The notes beneath the pieces were generated by a model. It did no database searches, had not been told where the DNA came from, and saw nothing but the letters and a program-made list of their open reading frames with translations. A program made the translations under genes and the position numbers. DNA of 64,000 nucleotides, from NCBI RefSeq assembly GCF_020536995.1, contig NC_068360.1, positions 12,743,304-12,807,303 of the forward strand, in the 5' to 3' direction. Positions 11,240 to 23,960 of the stretch are shown piece after piece. The first letter of the stretch is position 1; the number at the start of each line of letters is the position of its first letter. Origin of the DNA: Dreissena polymorpha (Eukaryota; Mollusca; Bivalvia; Myida; Dreissenidae).

Positions 11240-12212
11240 CACAGGTGGTTAGCGTGTGGCTATGATATTAATTAGTGAAAACATCATTTTGAATGATAAA
11301 TAATCATATTATAACGAAATATTAACTTTTCTGAAAAACAAAATTTTACTATGAAATATATATATAACAAGGTATGCAACTCAAAATCAGCCCAAAACGG
11401 GGTGCATCGCTTTGAACAGCCATATCTTCATCAATTGTGCAGCGATTTTCACGATCTCGGTCTTATTCAACGCAGAAATGAATTTCCTTTCTGGAAATGT
11501 ATATGTCTTGCAATATTTTTACAAATGCTGGGTCAACTTTTAAGAAATAACACGATACACAACACGTATGACCCAGTTGACAGTGATCATGCAGTCTTTA
11601 TGAATGAAATCTACAGTTGTAAAGACACACCTCCGCATTGGACCAATGAAATGACCCGTATGTTTAAAATGTCAGTTAGTTGAAATGTATGTAAACAAAG
11701 ATTTCAAACGGCGCTGGACAGTTAGTCTTGATGCATAATGTAACGGCAAGAACGGTAATAATGTTTTTTCATACGTTTTATTGAATTATGGTATCGAACT
11801 ACATGAACTTTGTAGGGAAGTTGCCCTTTACTCCGTGAAGATTTCAGTCTTAAAGACTGCATGATCACTGTCAACTGGGTCATGCGAGTTGTGTATCGTG
11901 TTATTTCTTAAAAGTTGACCCAGAATTTGTAAAAATATTGCAAGACATATACATTTCCAGAAAGGAAATTCATTTCTGCGTTGAATAAGACCGAGATCGT
12001 GAAAATCGCTGCACAATTGATGACGATATGGCTGTTCAAAGCGATGCACCCCGTTTTGGGATGATTTTGAGTTGCATACCTTGTTATATATATATATTTG
12101 ATAGTGAATTTTTTTTTTCAGAAAAGTTAATTTTTCGTTTTAATATGATTATTTATCATTCAAAATGATGCTTTCACTAATTAATATCATAGCCACACGC
12201 TAACCACCTGTG
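11240..12212. mobile_element. 973-bp foldback element with about 374-bp inverted arms
   Basis: The ends are perfect inverted copies (cacaggtggttagcgtgtgg and its complement). The arms run about 11240-11613 and 11838-12212 and differ by few substitutions, so the element is young or has been gene-converted. The central spacer is about 225 bp and no transposase frame is visible, so it is non-autonomous. Both flanks are 39-bp minisatellite in the same orientation. The abutting 8-mers tctgtgtg and cctgtgtg could be an 8-bp target duplication (hAT-like) or simply consecutive minisatellite units. Confidence 0.8.
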
Positions 12213-12490
12213 CCTGTGTGCTGCAGGTATACACACTAGGAAGTCACGCCACCTGTGTGCAAGGTATACACACTAGGAAGTCACGCCACCTGTGTGCTGC
12301 AGGTATACACAATAGGAAGTCACGCCACCTGTGTGCTGCAGGTATACACACTAGGAAGTCACGCCACCTGTGTGCAAGGTATACACACTAGGAAGTCACG
12401 CCACCTGTGTGCAGCAGGTATACACACTAGGAAGTCACGCCACCGGTGTGTTAGGTATGCACACTAGGAAGTCACGCCACCTGTGTGCTG
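12213..12490. repeat. 39-bp minisatellite, right part (about 7 copies)
   Basis: Units match those at 11166-11239 and vary in a short ctgc insertion after gtgtg (36-39 bp). Confidence 0.92.
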
Positions 12491-14942
12491 CTCCTGCTGC
12501 TCGGGGAGGATAAAACATCAAGAAGCATGGAAAATGCAGAGAAGCAATTTGGCTCTCTTTTCTGACAAACTCCTCGCAGCGGTTATCTCCCCACGGCCAC
12601 TATCGATAACCACTAACATTACAAGAAAATCCACCCAGATATTGAATGATTTTTGTAAGTATTATATAATGAAAATTAGTATCATTTTTTTTATATTTTG
12701 AAAATAGTGTTTAAGGTTAGGTTCATAATGAAAAATAAATTACCCCTTAATAAAAAAAACCGCTAAAAATAACAACAGGAACATTATTGTATACCGTGGC
12801 TGGCTCGGCTATCATCACGTGGTTGCTTATAACGGCAGGTATTTGTAATCGAGCTACGCTCGCAGGGTGCAGAGTCAACGGGTTTTCCCGGGTTTTCCAC
12901 ACGGGCTGGACAGAATGACACACCGGGCTCGACACACCGTTAAGAACGTTATTCTTTCAAAAATCTGAAGTTATTGAAATACATTTGCAAATATCTTTAG
13001 TGCATAAAAGACAGTTTTTCTTGCAGTTTGTGCCGATATCTTAAGGTATAAGAATAAGTCCTTGAATACGTCTGAAATCGGTGACAAAATTTCACGTTGC
13101 GTGAGGCATAACCGTGTACCGGATGCAGTAGATACCGGATTTTTAAACAAGAACACTGGCTTATTAAATAAAGTAATTCCGATGTTTGTCAAATCACCAT
13201 AAGCAGCATAAAAATATGTATTTTATGCACTTGTTGAAATTCTTTAGAAAAATAATATTAAAAAGTTATTTGAAATAAAGTACCACTTTTATACGTCGTG
13301 TATAATTCCATTAAAGTTAAAAGGGGGTTACCCCACAAAGTCACGTGATCCCGCACCCTGGCTCGGCAATAGTACAATCTCTGCGCGGAGGTTGCATTTC
13401 TTAATGTTGCCAGTGTGTTTCGTATTGTACATGTTTTTAAATGGAAAACAATTCGGGAAATTCTAAAACGATAATACGATAGAATCGGAAGTTGTTGAAT
13501 TGTAGATTGCCAACAGGGCATTCGTAGAAGTTCTTGAATACAACACTCCGTATTGATAAAGGTTTAATTATTTTAAGCTCAATGATATAAAATAAAGAAC
13601 ATATATATAGAGAACGCAATGCAAGAATTGCTCTATTTTGAATTCCCATCTATATAAACAAAGTCGTAATAAAATTTCATTTTGTGGGGGTATAATTGCA
13701 GTTTGAGTCACGCGTGTATTGTTTAAGAAATCTGTATTAGTAATATTATCCGTTTAGTAATAAAGCGCAGTAGTGCATCCACTTTCACGAATATATTTGC
13801 CGTTGGCCGTTAGTCAAATAGGTGCTTGCTGACAAAGTGCAGATATCGTCCCTTAAAAAATTAAATATTTGTTAAATATCATCTAATGACTTTGGGGAAG
13901 AGTAGGAGGCATTTCAAGTTCTATCATGCCATTGTTTTAATGTTGAATACCACACGTTTCTATGAAAATCTGGTCGTCATTTTACCATATTTAAGCTCAT
14001 GAACATAGAAACTGGTTAAGTGGAAGCAGTAGAAGCCGATTTTGACTCGGACAAATGTAAAAATGGAATGACGGCATTATGCCAATGTTGGGTCGACATC
14101 GAGTAATGTTAGTTTAAACTTTAAACATATTTATTTCAGCTCGATTGCATTGAAAGCCTAATGCTTATTTGAAATGCTCTCGAGTCCATTTCTTGGGACT
14201 AGAAGAAGTACTTGGTTTGTATGGGGGAAATCTAAAGAACGCTCCCACAGCGAACCTTTTCCACTGCGACTTGTTAAGTAATCTAAATCGAGTAATGTTG
14301 CATATTCGATCTTGGGACTGTAGAAAATCAAAGCGCTAAAGGCACTGCAGCTGTTTGCTCCTTGAATGCTTTATATATTAGAGTCACAGGTCATGAAGTT
14401 CGACTTTTTTAATTATGACAATCGAACGGCCACAGTGGTGAGATTTTGCAAGAACATCAAGGAGGAAAATGAAATTGATTTATAATTTCGAATAAATTTA
14501 AACACGATTTACACAAACTCCTAGTCTCGACCAAGTTATTACATCCTGACACATTCATAATAGGTCTAGCAATGTGAGGATCAACATTACCAAAAATATA
14601 TTTAAGATCATCTAATGGTAAACAATCCGAAAAATCTACAGTCCCCGCTTAAAATCTCATGCCAATTTACAGCTACAGTTTGACATATTTAAACAGTATT
14701 GTGCATAATGAAGATGCCATTAGTTTATTCGTCAACATGAAGTAGTGATCCTTCTGGCGAAATATATGTAAAATACATACAAATATTATTAATATGAAAT
14801 AAAACTTTAACATTTTAGTATTAATACAACACCATTTTACAGTTTATCTCTGACAATATATATTTGTTAAACGTTTTCATTTATAAATACTTTAATTTGA
14901 ATTGCCGTAGACAAACAAAATGATTGTGTGTACGATAAGCTA
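12491..14942. other. Intergenic, no supported gene
   Basis: GC-richer patches at 12780-12950 and 13320-13400 share a ctggctcggc motif but contain no recognisable exon. The remainder is AT-rich and featureless to me. Confidence 0.35.
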
Positions 14943-15330
14943 GGGTGGTGCGGTAGTCGAGTGGTAACACACTGGTCTACCATTCCAGAGGTCTCCGGTT
15001 CAATTCCTGGCCGGGGCACTGGAAATTTCAGAAATGCTTCAAGTGTTTCCCACTGGTATGAAACCCAGGTAATGCTCGCGTGTATCGGTGCTATACACCG
15101 AGCACGTAAAAGAACCAATGGATCTATTCGCAAAGAGCTAGGGTATCACACCCGGATTCCTTGTATCTCAATACTGTCTCTTCTGCTTGGTGTCTCTTCA
15201 GCAAAAACCCCAAAGCACCCCATTGAAAATAAGGGTTATCCTTGACTGCAAGGTCAAAAGAAATACATACAGTCATACAAACATACATACATACATAAGT
15301 ACATACGTACGTACGCATGTATGTATTAAG
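14943..15330 (+). mobile_element. tRNA-derived SINE with (CATA)n tail
   Basis: The 5' end is tRNA-like, with an RNA polymerase III A box at 14954-14964 (tagtcgagtgg) and a B box at 14997-15007 (ggttcaattcc) at normal spacing. A tRNA-unrelated body follows, containing tatacaccgagcacgtaaaa and agaacc, then a tail of ACATAC/CATA simple repeats at about 15265-15325. The body phrase resembles conserved central domains of metazoan SINEs, from memory. The polymerase III boxes are intact, so it looks like a near full-length copy. Confidence 0.8.
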
Positions 15331-16369
15331 CTTTATCAATTTCTCCGGTAGTTCTTTTTGCAAGTTTCAAATAATACAATATTGAGATAAAAGAAGAGAA
15401 ATCGGCTATTTTCTAAGTTCGTATAAAATCTTTGAATTTTCAAAACTACATACCAAATATAAAGTCTGTGCCATTCGAATGTCGTCTGCCACTTTCCTAA
15501 TCTACTTGAGTCACATCGGCGTTTCAATGCATTTCGTCCGATAGAAGTCTCGATGAATGTCATTCTGACTCAATCATCACGTGAATCAATGAGTATATGA
15601 TCGAACGTAAAAATAACGTAATGATAAAACTGATAGTTTTTATAACTTTATATATTTTCGTACATTGTGAAGAACACCTTGAACTTGAACTATGAAAGAC
15701 TGTACACCAATATTACTTTTTGTCAACTTATAAATGCTCAGACAATATTACAACACATAAACCATTCGATACAGTTTTAACATATAGTGGCCATCAATCA
15801 GTTTGGTCACTTTATTAATTAAAAAAAAAATAAAGAAATCAGACGGAGAGCTTTACGAATGTATAGGTCCGCATATAGTTGTTGGACTTAGCGCTGTATG
15901 TAGTGGGTAAGATTTGTTAATGTTGCTATTAGTTAAGATATCTTACTAAAAACCAAACATATTAGACATGAATACCGAAAAGAACGGTTTCGGCTGTATA
16001 AAAAGCTATTATATTTCAACGAAATATGTGTTAAAAATGTGATTTTACCCAATTCAAACAGAGCTATGATGAAATAATTTCATCCAACACATAAACTCCC
16101 TTAAGGGCCCCACAGATTATGACCCGGCTCATCCTCAGCCCGGGCAGGTTCATTACGAGGCGTTCACAGCTATGGGTAGGAAGTGATTTACTTAAACTAG
16201 AGAATAATTCTGTAAAGTGGGATGATTAAATGAAGTCATGAATGGATATACCAGAAAAGGTAAAGGAATTTGCATAACAGTTAATAGTGGGTATATATTA
16301 AAATATTCATAGCCATTTCAATTACTATTCGATGACATTTGTGCGTTATGGTTGTAAGACTATTAATAT
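15331..16369. other. Intergenic, nothing recognised
   Basis: AT-rich sequence with no supported exon, RNA gene or repeat family. Confidence 0.4.
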
Positions 16370-17070
16370 GGAAGGATTGCGTTGGATTACACATCGCTTA
16401 CGCATAAATATATGCTGTTCTGGAAATAAATACAATTAGTTATTATTACGCAATTGAATAACTGACAGATACAAGTAAGAGTTATACCGTTACATGGGTT
16501 CTTGAGCGCATGATTGCGATGGATTCCACTTCGCTTGCGCTGTACAATTAGAGCCGGGGTATTCGAACTCAACTGACAGACTCAAGTCAGTATTATAACG
16601 TTTCATGTATACATTCGGGAATTATTGCGATGGATTCCATGTCGCTTTCGCCGAATATTGAGATCAAGAGTATTATAACTCAAATGACAGATTTAAGTCA
16701 CAGTTGTAAAAGTACATTTGTACATACATAACTAAGCACTGCATTGCGATGGATTCCACGTCGCTTGCACTGCGAATTTGGATAAATATAAATAAACTGA
16801 CCAATTTACGTTTGAGTTTTAAAACGTTTCTGGTATAAATAAGCGCATTATTGCGATGGATTCCACGTCGGTTGCGCTTTATAATAAGGGGATTTTTTTC
16901 TCAACCGACAGATTCTAGTCTGGAATATTACAATATACATGTTACAGCAGCGCATTAATTAGTGCGATGGTTTCACGTCGCTTGCAGTTTTACAATACGA
17001 TATTCCATAAACAAATATTATTAGGCAAAATAAATTTACAATACTTACAGATACAAGTCAGAGTTCTAAT
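16370..17070. repeat. Degenerate satellite-like repeat, about 112-bp period, 6 copies
   Basis: A conserved block (attgcgatggattccacgtc followed by gcttgc) recurs at about 16374, 16511, 16626, 16744, 16852 and 16963. It alternates with a second block of the type aactgacagat..aagtcagag. Spacing is mostly 108-118 bp. The two blocks stay conserved while the sequence between them drifts. Confidence 0.8.
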
Positions 17071-18180
17071 TTCAATTAGTAAAATTACTACAATTTAAAA
17101 AGTTTAACTGACCTGACAGATTGGTAATTAGTTCTTCATTAATCGTTTTATATTTTTAACAAATAAACATTATGTACAAAATGGATTGAATAGTCACGAT
17201 GCAACGCAGCAAAAACTAAACTAATTTTCTCTTTGCTTAAAGAAATCGATACTAGTTTATTTGTTGCTTTGTAGTGTTGTGCTTAAGAACGATCTTTGAT
17301 CCTTTAGAACATGATATTTTATTAAGAAAATTAAAATTGTTTAATTTTTACAATATTCAATCAAACGTTCCACTTGTTATCCAACTGACTGGAAACATGT
17401 TGTTAACATGTGACACATAAAGTCGTGTGACTCGATGTTCCCCCCAAAGACTCTGGATATCGTTTTTAAATAATATGTGCATGCTATTGCAATAAAAATT
17501 TCCTTATAAACAAAAAGATGCATATGCTGATCATCCAAGTTTGCTGGAACCATTTTCTGATACGCATCGTATACAAAACGAACTGCAGAAGAGAGACATA
17601 TTATAAGTCTCAAGTTTTCACAAATTCTGTCAAATTGCTCTTGCAATATAAAATGTTAAGCAATATAGAAATTTCTACATGTTGTGCATATTTTGCAAAC
17701 ATTAGTGTTTATGTTTGTAATGTTGCATTTACGAATAACAAAATTAATAGTGTTTAAAGCACAATGAAATGAAAAAAAATGATTAGATTATATTATTCAT
17801 AAAACGTGTTTCACTTTGTATCATGAAATCCAGAAACACAACAAAATCTATGTTGATCGGCTTTCGAAATTCATAAGACAATTCTGGAAAACATGATCTG
17901 TATATTAATATTGACTTTGAAGCATTAAATAAACAAAATGAGCATGTTTGTCGATCAAACGTTGGAATGTCATCATATACGTTCTCAGTAATAACAAGAA
18001 AAACATGCTTATATAATGCATATAGTTAACTTATGATTGACTATGTGTAATTTTTGGGAACAGGAAAAACAATCTTAAATTCTAAAGATACCCGTTATTC
18101 AAACGAGAATATGGCTGATTGTTCTAATAAACCTTTATAATACCATCTATCACACTGGTACGCAAAAGAATTGAATCTCA
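17071..18180. other. Intergenic, nothing recognised
   Basis: Very AT-rich. The open frames at 17377-17757 overlap on opposite strands and have no domain. Confidence 0.4.
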
Positions 18181-18372
18181 TTTGATGATAGTCCAACACA
18201 CCACACAGCAATACAATACAATGCATAACACTACAATGCAATATAATATATTACAATACATAACAATAAAATACAACACTGTGCAGTACAGCCAGTACAG
18301 TTCAATTCAGTGCAGTGCGTTGCATAGCAGTGCTTTGTAGTACAGTGCAGTACAGTTTAGTACGGTACAACC
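18181..18372. repeat. Low-complexity CAATA / CAGTA pentamer tract
   Basis: Degenerate 5-bp repeats change gradually from (a/t)acaat to cagta/gcagt along about 190 bp. Confidence 0.75.
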
Positions 18373-19068
18373 GTTTGAGATCAGGTATGCCAAACAAAAT
18401 TCTTTTCAAATGAGCATAGTTCGGTATATAAATCACCATGATCTAATATTAAGAAATTAGCAACGAACAATTTTACAAAATACAAAAACATTTCACTGTA
18501 TAAATTATTATGGAACAGTACCTTTTGGAAACTTTTCAAAGCAATAATTCAAACGTGCATTAAAATCATTATATTTAAAATTCAAAACAAGTATGACATA
18601 CATTATTTTACTTGTATGAACATATTTATTTAATATGATGTTTCATTGTAATAAACATTACTTTTTGCTTCATTCATTTGTTTATTTTGATAATTAGTTT
18701 TTTTCTATATGCTACTCTCTTTTGTACAGCTCTCCAATATTAACCAGACATTTAACTTTTTTGCATTAAATATTATAGTTCTGTTGCGAGGACTAAACTG
18801 TTTTCCATCATGGACGCGTTTAATCGAATGAAGCGAACCATACTCATTTAACTGTTACGGTCAAATGTGACTGGTGTATAACCATCGTCGGACACCCCCG
18901 GTCTATTCATTACGTTACTCTCCATTCCAAATGTATGAGCGGAGCGTAATCAGCAGCCATGGGTATCCGACGATGGGTTAGACTAGGCGTGTTTTCTTAT
19001 ATTATGACAAGGAAACGTCATTTGTGTATTTATATAGAGGATATTTGTTGGATGCGGTTGATTGTCGA

Positions 19069-19152
19069 TTTTAATTCACGAATGATCATAGAAAATAACA
19101 TGCGCCACGAGTGAAAATATATTTTTTCTATGATCACGAGTGAATTAATAAC
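19069..19152. repeat. Imperfect inverted repeat
   Basis: attcacgaatgatcatagaa pairs with ttctatgatcacgagtgaat around a loop of about 40 nt. It is probably the core of a decayed MITE. Confidence 0.6.
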
Positions 19153-19299
19153 GATATTCCACCGAATTCAACAAATTTTCTTTTTATTTTATGCTTTTTT
19201 TCACAGTTTATATACATTGTTAAAGAGTTGAACGAAAGAATTTCGCTGGGATAATGACGTGATTTCGTCAAAAAATGACGCCATTTCACAGTAAACAAT

Positions 19300-19372
19300 G
19301 AAAATTATCGATAATTTTTACTGATAATTTTCACTGTTTGAAACAGTGAAATTATCAGTTTTAATTCACTGA
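19300..19372. repeat. Imperfect palindrome
   Basis: The stretch from about 19330 (tgataattttcactg) through tttgaaacagtgaaattatcag forms a near-perfect hairpin. Further partial copies of 'cagtgaaaattatc' lie just upstream. Confidence 0.6.
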
Positions 19373-19528
19373 TATTTCTCTATAATCCACCGGAAAGCAT
19401 ACAATAAAAATGTGTATTGCATACATTCTTGCTTTCTTTTAATGTAGCGTATGTGATTGTTAATAAAAACAAATATGAATTGATACGAAACCAGTACGAA
19501 AAAACAATAAAAATCGTACAGCACATGA

Positions 19529-19577
19529 GGTCCGGTAAATTTTGAATTTTACAGAACCTCGTGATTTTACCGGACCT
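19529..19577. repeat. Short inverted repeat
   Basis: gaggtccggtaaa pairs with ttttaccggacctc, with a loop of about 22 nt. Confidence 0.6.
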
Positions 19578-20590
19578 CCGTCTTTTTTACCGCAAACTAT
19601 AGATACTACCTTTTATTCGGGTTATTTCTATCACATTGACGTTCACATTTTTTAATTAAAATACAGTGAAGCGATAATTTTTAATTAATCTTTCTTTATG
19701 GTACTGTATATGGTAAAACTTTCAACTATAAGTGATGAAATCTTTGTATTGTTCGGCGTAGCGGTTTAATACCGCTTTCATCTTAAATGATCTTTACGTA
19801 ACCCCAGCAGACCCGAACGAATTTATTCCAATAATTTATTGGCAGATTCGAGAGAAATTCCCCATAACTCACTGCGTCTGTGTTCAAAGTATTGGATGTA
19901 ACACTGTTCATTATAAGCAATACCGGCCTACTCTTTGCATGTTCATACGAGACACATTGACGTTACGCTGGCCGAGACGCCATAAGACTCATTTTCGCAT
20001 GACGCAGATCTGAACGTGTGATTTGAATGTGTCGAATAAAAACTGCGTGCTAATAAAATATTAATATACCAGAAATGTATATGGTGAAGAAATAAACTCC
20101 TCATAAGTCATGTGAGGACACACGATGTTATCTCCCGTCGTTCATTTTGTTTTGCTACGAACACTATTGTGTGGTTTTAAATACGTGCACTCAATAACTC
20201 ACATTTCATGCAGTGGAAAAGCGAAGTGAAAAAACAACAACCTTTGATTCCAATTTAATGATTTAGAAACGTTATTTTCTAACATTTTTTCAAATTCAGG
20301 ATATACGCCGAATATCTTGTTTACTATAAATTACAATCATTTTAAACAATACCAAATCGTGTATTATTCGGTGAAACTGTGAGGCGGCTTGAAATGCTTA
20401 CTTTCGCATCATATGTTGACAAGGTCAAGTAGAAGGGAAGTTCGTATCGTTCCCTGCTTGCACTTTATGATCATTACATGGATCGATACCAGTAAACGTC
20501 ATTTCAACCATTGAAAAACTGTTGTGTTTCTATCCCCACTGTGGGAGCGTTCATTGTGCCTTCACCAATGACACCAAATACTGGTTCCAC

Positions 20591-20739
20591 CCAGGGCCAA
20601 TCACTCCGTGTATAGTCGAGGTGCGTAGATGCTTCAGAGCCAAGGGCCCATCACTCCGTGTATAGTCGAGGTGCGTAGATGCTTCAGAGCCAAGGGCCCA
20701 TCACTCCGTGTATAGTCGAAGTGCGTCGATGCTCCTGAG
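20591..20739. repeat. 50-bp tandem repeat, 3 copies
   Basis: The unit contains gggccc(a)atcactccgtg then tatagtcgaggtgcgtagat and gcttcagag. Copies 1 and 2 are nearly identical; copy 3 has several substitutions. Confidence 0.92.
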
Positions 20740-21499
20740 CATGTACTTATCTTGTCTTATCGGCATATTAAATGCAGAGTAATGTTAAGTATCTGGTATG
20801 ATTACATGTATTTAATCACAAAAACAATTTCTTAGAACTAAAAAGGCATATTAAAAAGTCGTTAATGTTCTTTTACTTTTCCGTTGACATTATATTTTGA
20901 TGTCCAAGCAAAAAAACAAAACAAAAGAAATAATATAAACACCAATCAAGAGCATCATTCTACAAACACCTATTAAATATGTACATTGTATAAATATATA
21001 TTCAGTCATTTAAAGATCGCGTACAGTGTCATTCCGCTAAATGTATGCACTATAGGATATGGTAAATATACAGATACCTCAGTAAACAGAAACACAAATT
21101 AATATATAGTAAGAAACACAAACAAACTAGTATTGTTGTGGATTTTACCATCGAATTTTTTTATTAGTTCAGAAAATCCTTTTGCGTATTATGAGTTACA
21201 TATTTCTTAAGATTTATTTTCGTTCTTAAAGTAACACATTTCCAAATACAGACTGCAATTTCATTCCATATTTCCATACCATACCAGTGTTTAAGTATGG
21301 AGAGATTTGTAAATGAACATCTCGCCTGGAATACGATCGCTTCACTGAATCCCTTGATACAGCGTTCAGAAAACCTTGACACGATAACACCAAAGTGGCG
21401 TCTATGCGTGTAGATTACGCGACATTCTGGATTATTTTAATCCCTTATTACACTGGTAAAAATAAAACTTGTTTTGCATCATTTGTAATTGCAAACAAA
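20740..21499. other. Intergenic, nothing recognised
   Basis: AT-rich sequence with no supported feature. Confidence 0.4.
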
Positions 21500-22062
21500 T
21501 ATTAGTTGTTAAATAACCTTAGCTTTATATAATGCGAGAGTTAAACACGCTCCCAGACGCTTGCGCGGGTACCAAAATCCCCCATGTTACTAGGTTTAAG
21601 TTGGTATTAGTAATACATAACACTTTTTCAATGGTATTTACAAATGTTATTTTCGAAAATATTAACAAAACAGTGTATGCATATGCATCTGGCATGAACA
21701 AGCGTTTTATAACTGGGTTTTCGGAAAGTTAAACATCATTTCCGACGCCGGGCGGGTACCAAATCCCCCTTGTTATAACTTATAAAGGTGATATTAATAA
21801 CATTAAATTTTGAATCACTGTAATTAAAAAGGCAAAACAACAAATAGGATTTTTTCATTTTCTAAAATAAATTAAGGTTCTATATCGGTGATTTGGTAAT
21901 ACTCGTACCAACATCCCCAAGTTTCCACTTGTAATGGTTGTATTAGTAATGAATAACCCTTCTGCGATGGAATTAATCAATGCTATCTATGGAAATATTG
22001 ACACAACCTTGTTTCACTTGTTTTTTTTACACAATATGGCGATTTATAACGGGGATATCTAT

Positions 22063-22512
22063 AAGTTACGCTCGATTTGTCATTGTGGGCTCTGGTACTA
22101 CTCACATGTACCCCGTGCACTCTTAAGTATACTTAAATGAACCCCGGGTACGGAAAATATACTAAAACGTACTCGGCCAATTAAGACTGTACCCGAGCTT
22201 TATCCCCGAACAAAATCCGATGTCGAAAAACGCCCTACGGAATACGAAAATAAAATCTCTTTGAACAAAATCTGCCTAAACATGCTTTTTTGAGTAGGAG
22301 TTTCGATTATTTAGAGGTCATTTTACATAATATTGACATAAACATGAACATAATCAATTTGAAAAAGAAGCCGACAACGACCAATTTATCGTTGGAATTC
22401 CCGGGTACGTTTCAGTAAATTATCCGTACCCGGAGTAAATTTAAGTATACTTAATAGTACCCGGGATACATTTCAGGAGTACCTGGGCCGACAATGACCA
22501 ATCGAGCAACTT
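22063..22512. mobile_element. MITE-like element, about 125-bp inverted ends
   Basis: The left end (aagttacgctcgatttgtca, about 22063-22192) is complementary to the right end at about 22388-22512 (...aatgaccaatcgagcaactt). Shared internal motifs include ttaagtatacttaa and cccgggtac. There is no coding frame. It abuts the next element directly. Confidence 0.75.
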
Positions 22513-23362
22513 AGAGCTCCAGATAAGGTTTTGTGAAATTCTTAAATTACTACCAGATTTTCAAAAAGAATTCTTAACTCTGAAATTTTATTCTTAACGT
22601 TACTACTAAGTTTTGGAAAATAATTCTTATTTTTTCTAAATGACCTAAAAATAAATAATAATGGTTATTTTCATGCAAAATAATAAAAATAAACATACTA
22701 GCAACTTTATTTATACGAGTTCAACAGTGTCTTTTCAGTATTATACAATTTTATTTTTCAAATACCTTCATATGCCCAAACTGTGCTTAGATTGCATGCC
22801 TTAGATGAATTTTTACATATTTCACAATTAAAACGGGTCTCCCCTTCAATCTTTTCAACGATTAGCCACGGGACTTGTCCCTTCCACTCGTTCAATGTTT
22901 TTTGTGTGTTTAAGTTTGGACCCGTCGTGTCGCGTTTTTGTTGAGCTTTTCCGACTGTGTCGGCAACTGAACATACAACATCGTATAAGATCTTTTCTAT
23001 AATGTCTTTCTAAACATTTAACTTCGGCTCATTTTGCGTACAATATGTTAAAAGCGTGTTTTTGGACGCTTTGCAGTTTTTTAGGACGCTCTCTGGGCGC
23101 CGCCATTGTTTTTTGACAGATAGACTGTTTATTGGAAAAAATGCGCTTTGTTAAACAAACCCAATAACCATTCTCTATAAGCACCGCAAAGATCTTCAAT
23201 ACGCGAAAAGAACTCAATAAAAATCGATACGAACCGATGTAAAAATATTATTCCTAACTTGATTTTGTTATTCTTAATGGTACGACAAGATTTTAAAATA
23301 AATACGTAACGGACTTGAAAATAATTCGTAATTACGAAAATACGACCCTTATCTGGAGCTCT
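22513..23362. mobile_element. About 850-bp element with 16-bp perfect terminal inverted repeats
   Basis: It begins agagctccagataagg and ends with the exact complement (ccttatctggagctct). Sub-terminal sequence is also weakly inverted. The interior is AT-rich without a transposase frame, so it is a non-autonomous DNA transposon. Superfamily was not determined. Confidence 0.75.
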
Positions 23363-23449
23363 GTAAGTTACGGATCGTGGGTAGCGAAATCCCTCATGTG
23401 GGTACATATACATATGATATAACTGGTATTTAGCATTGCATATATATAG

Positions 23450-23775
23450 TTATTGTCCCCTACCGGTTTCACCGGAGGGGACTTATGGTTTGCAGTCTGT
23501 CAGTCAGTCTGTCAGTCTGTCAGTCAGTCTGTCAGTCAGTCAGTCTGTCTGTCACACATTTCTGGATCCTGCGATAACTTGAAAAGTTCTTCATATTTTT
23601 TCATGAAACTTTAAACATGGATAGATGGCAATATGGACATTATGCACGTCATTTCATTTTGTTCTTACGTCAAAAATTCTGGTTGCTATGGCAACATTTT
23701 TTTTTAAACTCTGACAATGGTGGAAATTTCTGACAATGGTGGAGCCGGTAGGGGAAATATATTGCTTAGCAATAG
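23450..23775. mobile_element. Short non-autonomous DNA element with CCCCTACCGG ends
   Basis: The left end attgtcccctaccggt and the right end gccggtaggggaaatat are inverted copies. An internal (CAGT/CTGT)n tract lies at about 23498-23550. I recall this 'gtcccctaccgg' family as common in bivalve genomes, which is knowledge-based and unverified here. Confidence 0.65.
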
Positions 23776-23960
23776 TCTTGTTAATCTTTGTAATGGAAAA
23801 CGCTACAAAGAAATACGTTGAGTAATTTTCTGAAATAAATTAACGTTCTATATTTGTGATTTCGTTAATTTTACACATTAAAGCTACCACTCGCGCTTGT
23901 CAAAGTAACGTTTCTACTTCAACAATTGTATTAATTAAATGCCTCCAAATAATCTTTCTG

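Larger units (their letters stand above)
18373..20590. other. Intergenic with short palindromes
   Basis: No gene was recognised. Three imperfect hairpins stand out and are listed separately (about 19069-19152, 19300-19372, 19529-19577). Confidence 0.4.
21500..23960. repeat. Ancient tandem repeat (about 170-190 bp unit) interrupted by three elements
   Basis: Diverged related units occur at about 21535-21725, 21725-21900 and 21900-22060. The shared order is a gggtaccaaa(a)tccccc block, then a gg(t)attagtaat block, then (g)aaatatt(g/a)acaaa. A fourth piece at about 23820-23960 matches 21860-21960 (aaataaatta(a/c)gttctata, then tgatttngttaat). Between them lie three inverted-repeat elements listed separately, so the array predates the insertions. 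Confidence 0.6.

Noticed and set aside
11351-12049. Two similar protein-like frames (HRFEQPYxHQLCSDFHDLG) on opposite strands
   Set aside because: They are the two arms of the foldback element translated in opposite directions, with no recognised domain.
14954-15007. Functional tRNA gene
   Set aside because: A and B boxes are present, but the segment continues into a SINE body and I could not form a proper acceptor stem.
14928-15245. 105-codon frame through the SINE
   Set aside because: It overlaps the polymerase III promoter and body of a tRNA-derived SINE and has no protein similarity I recognise.
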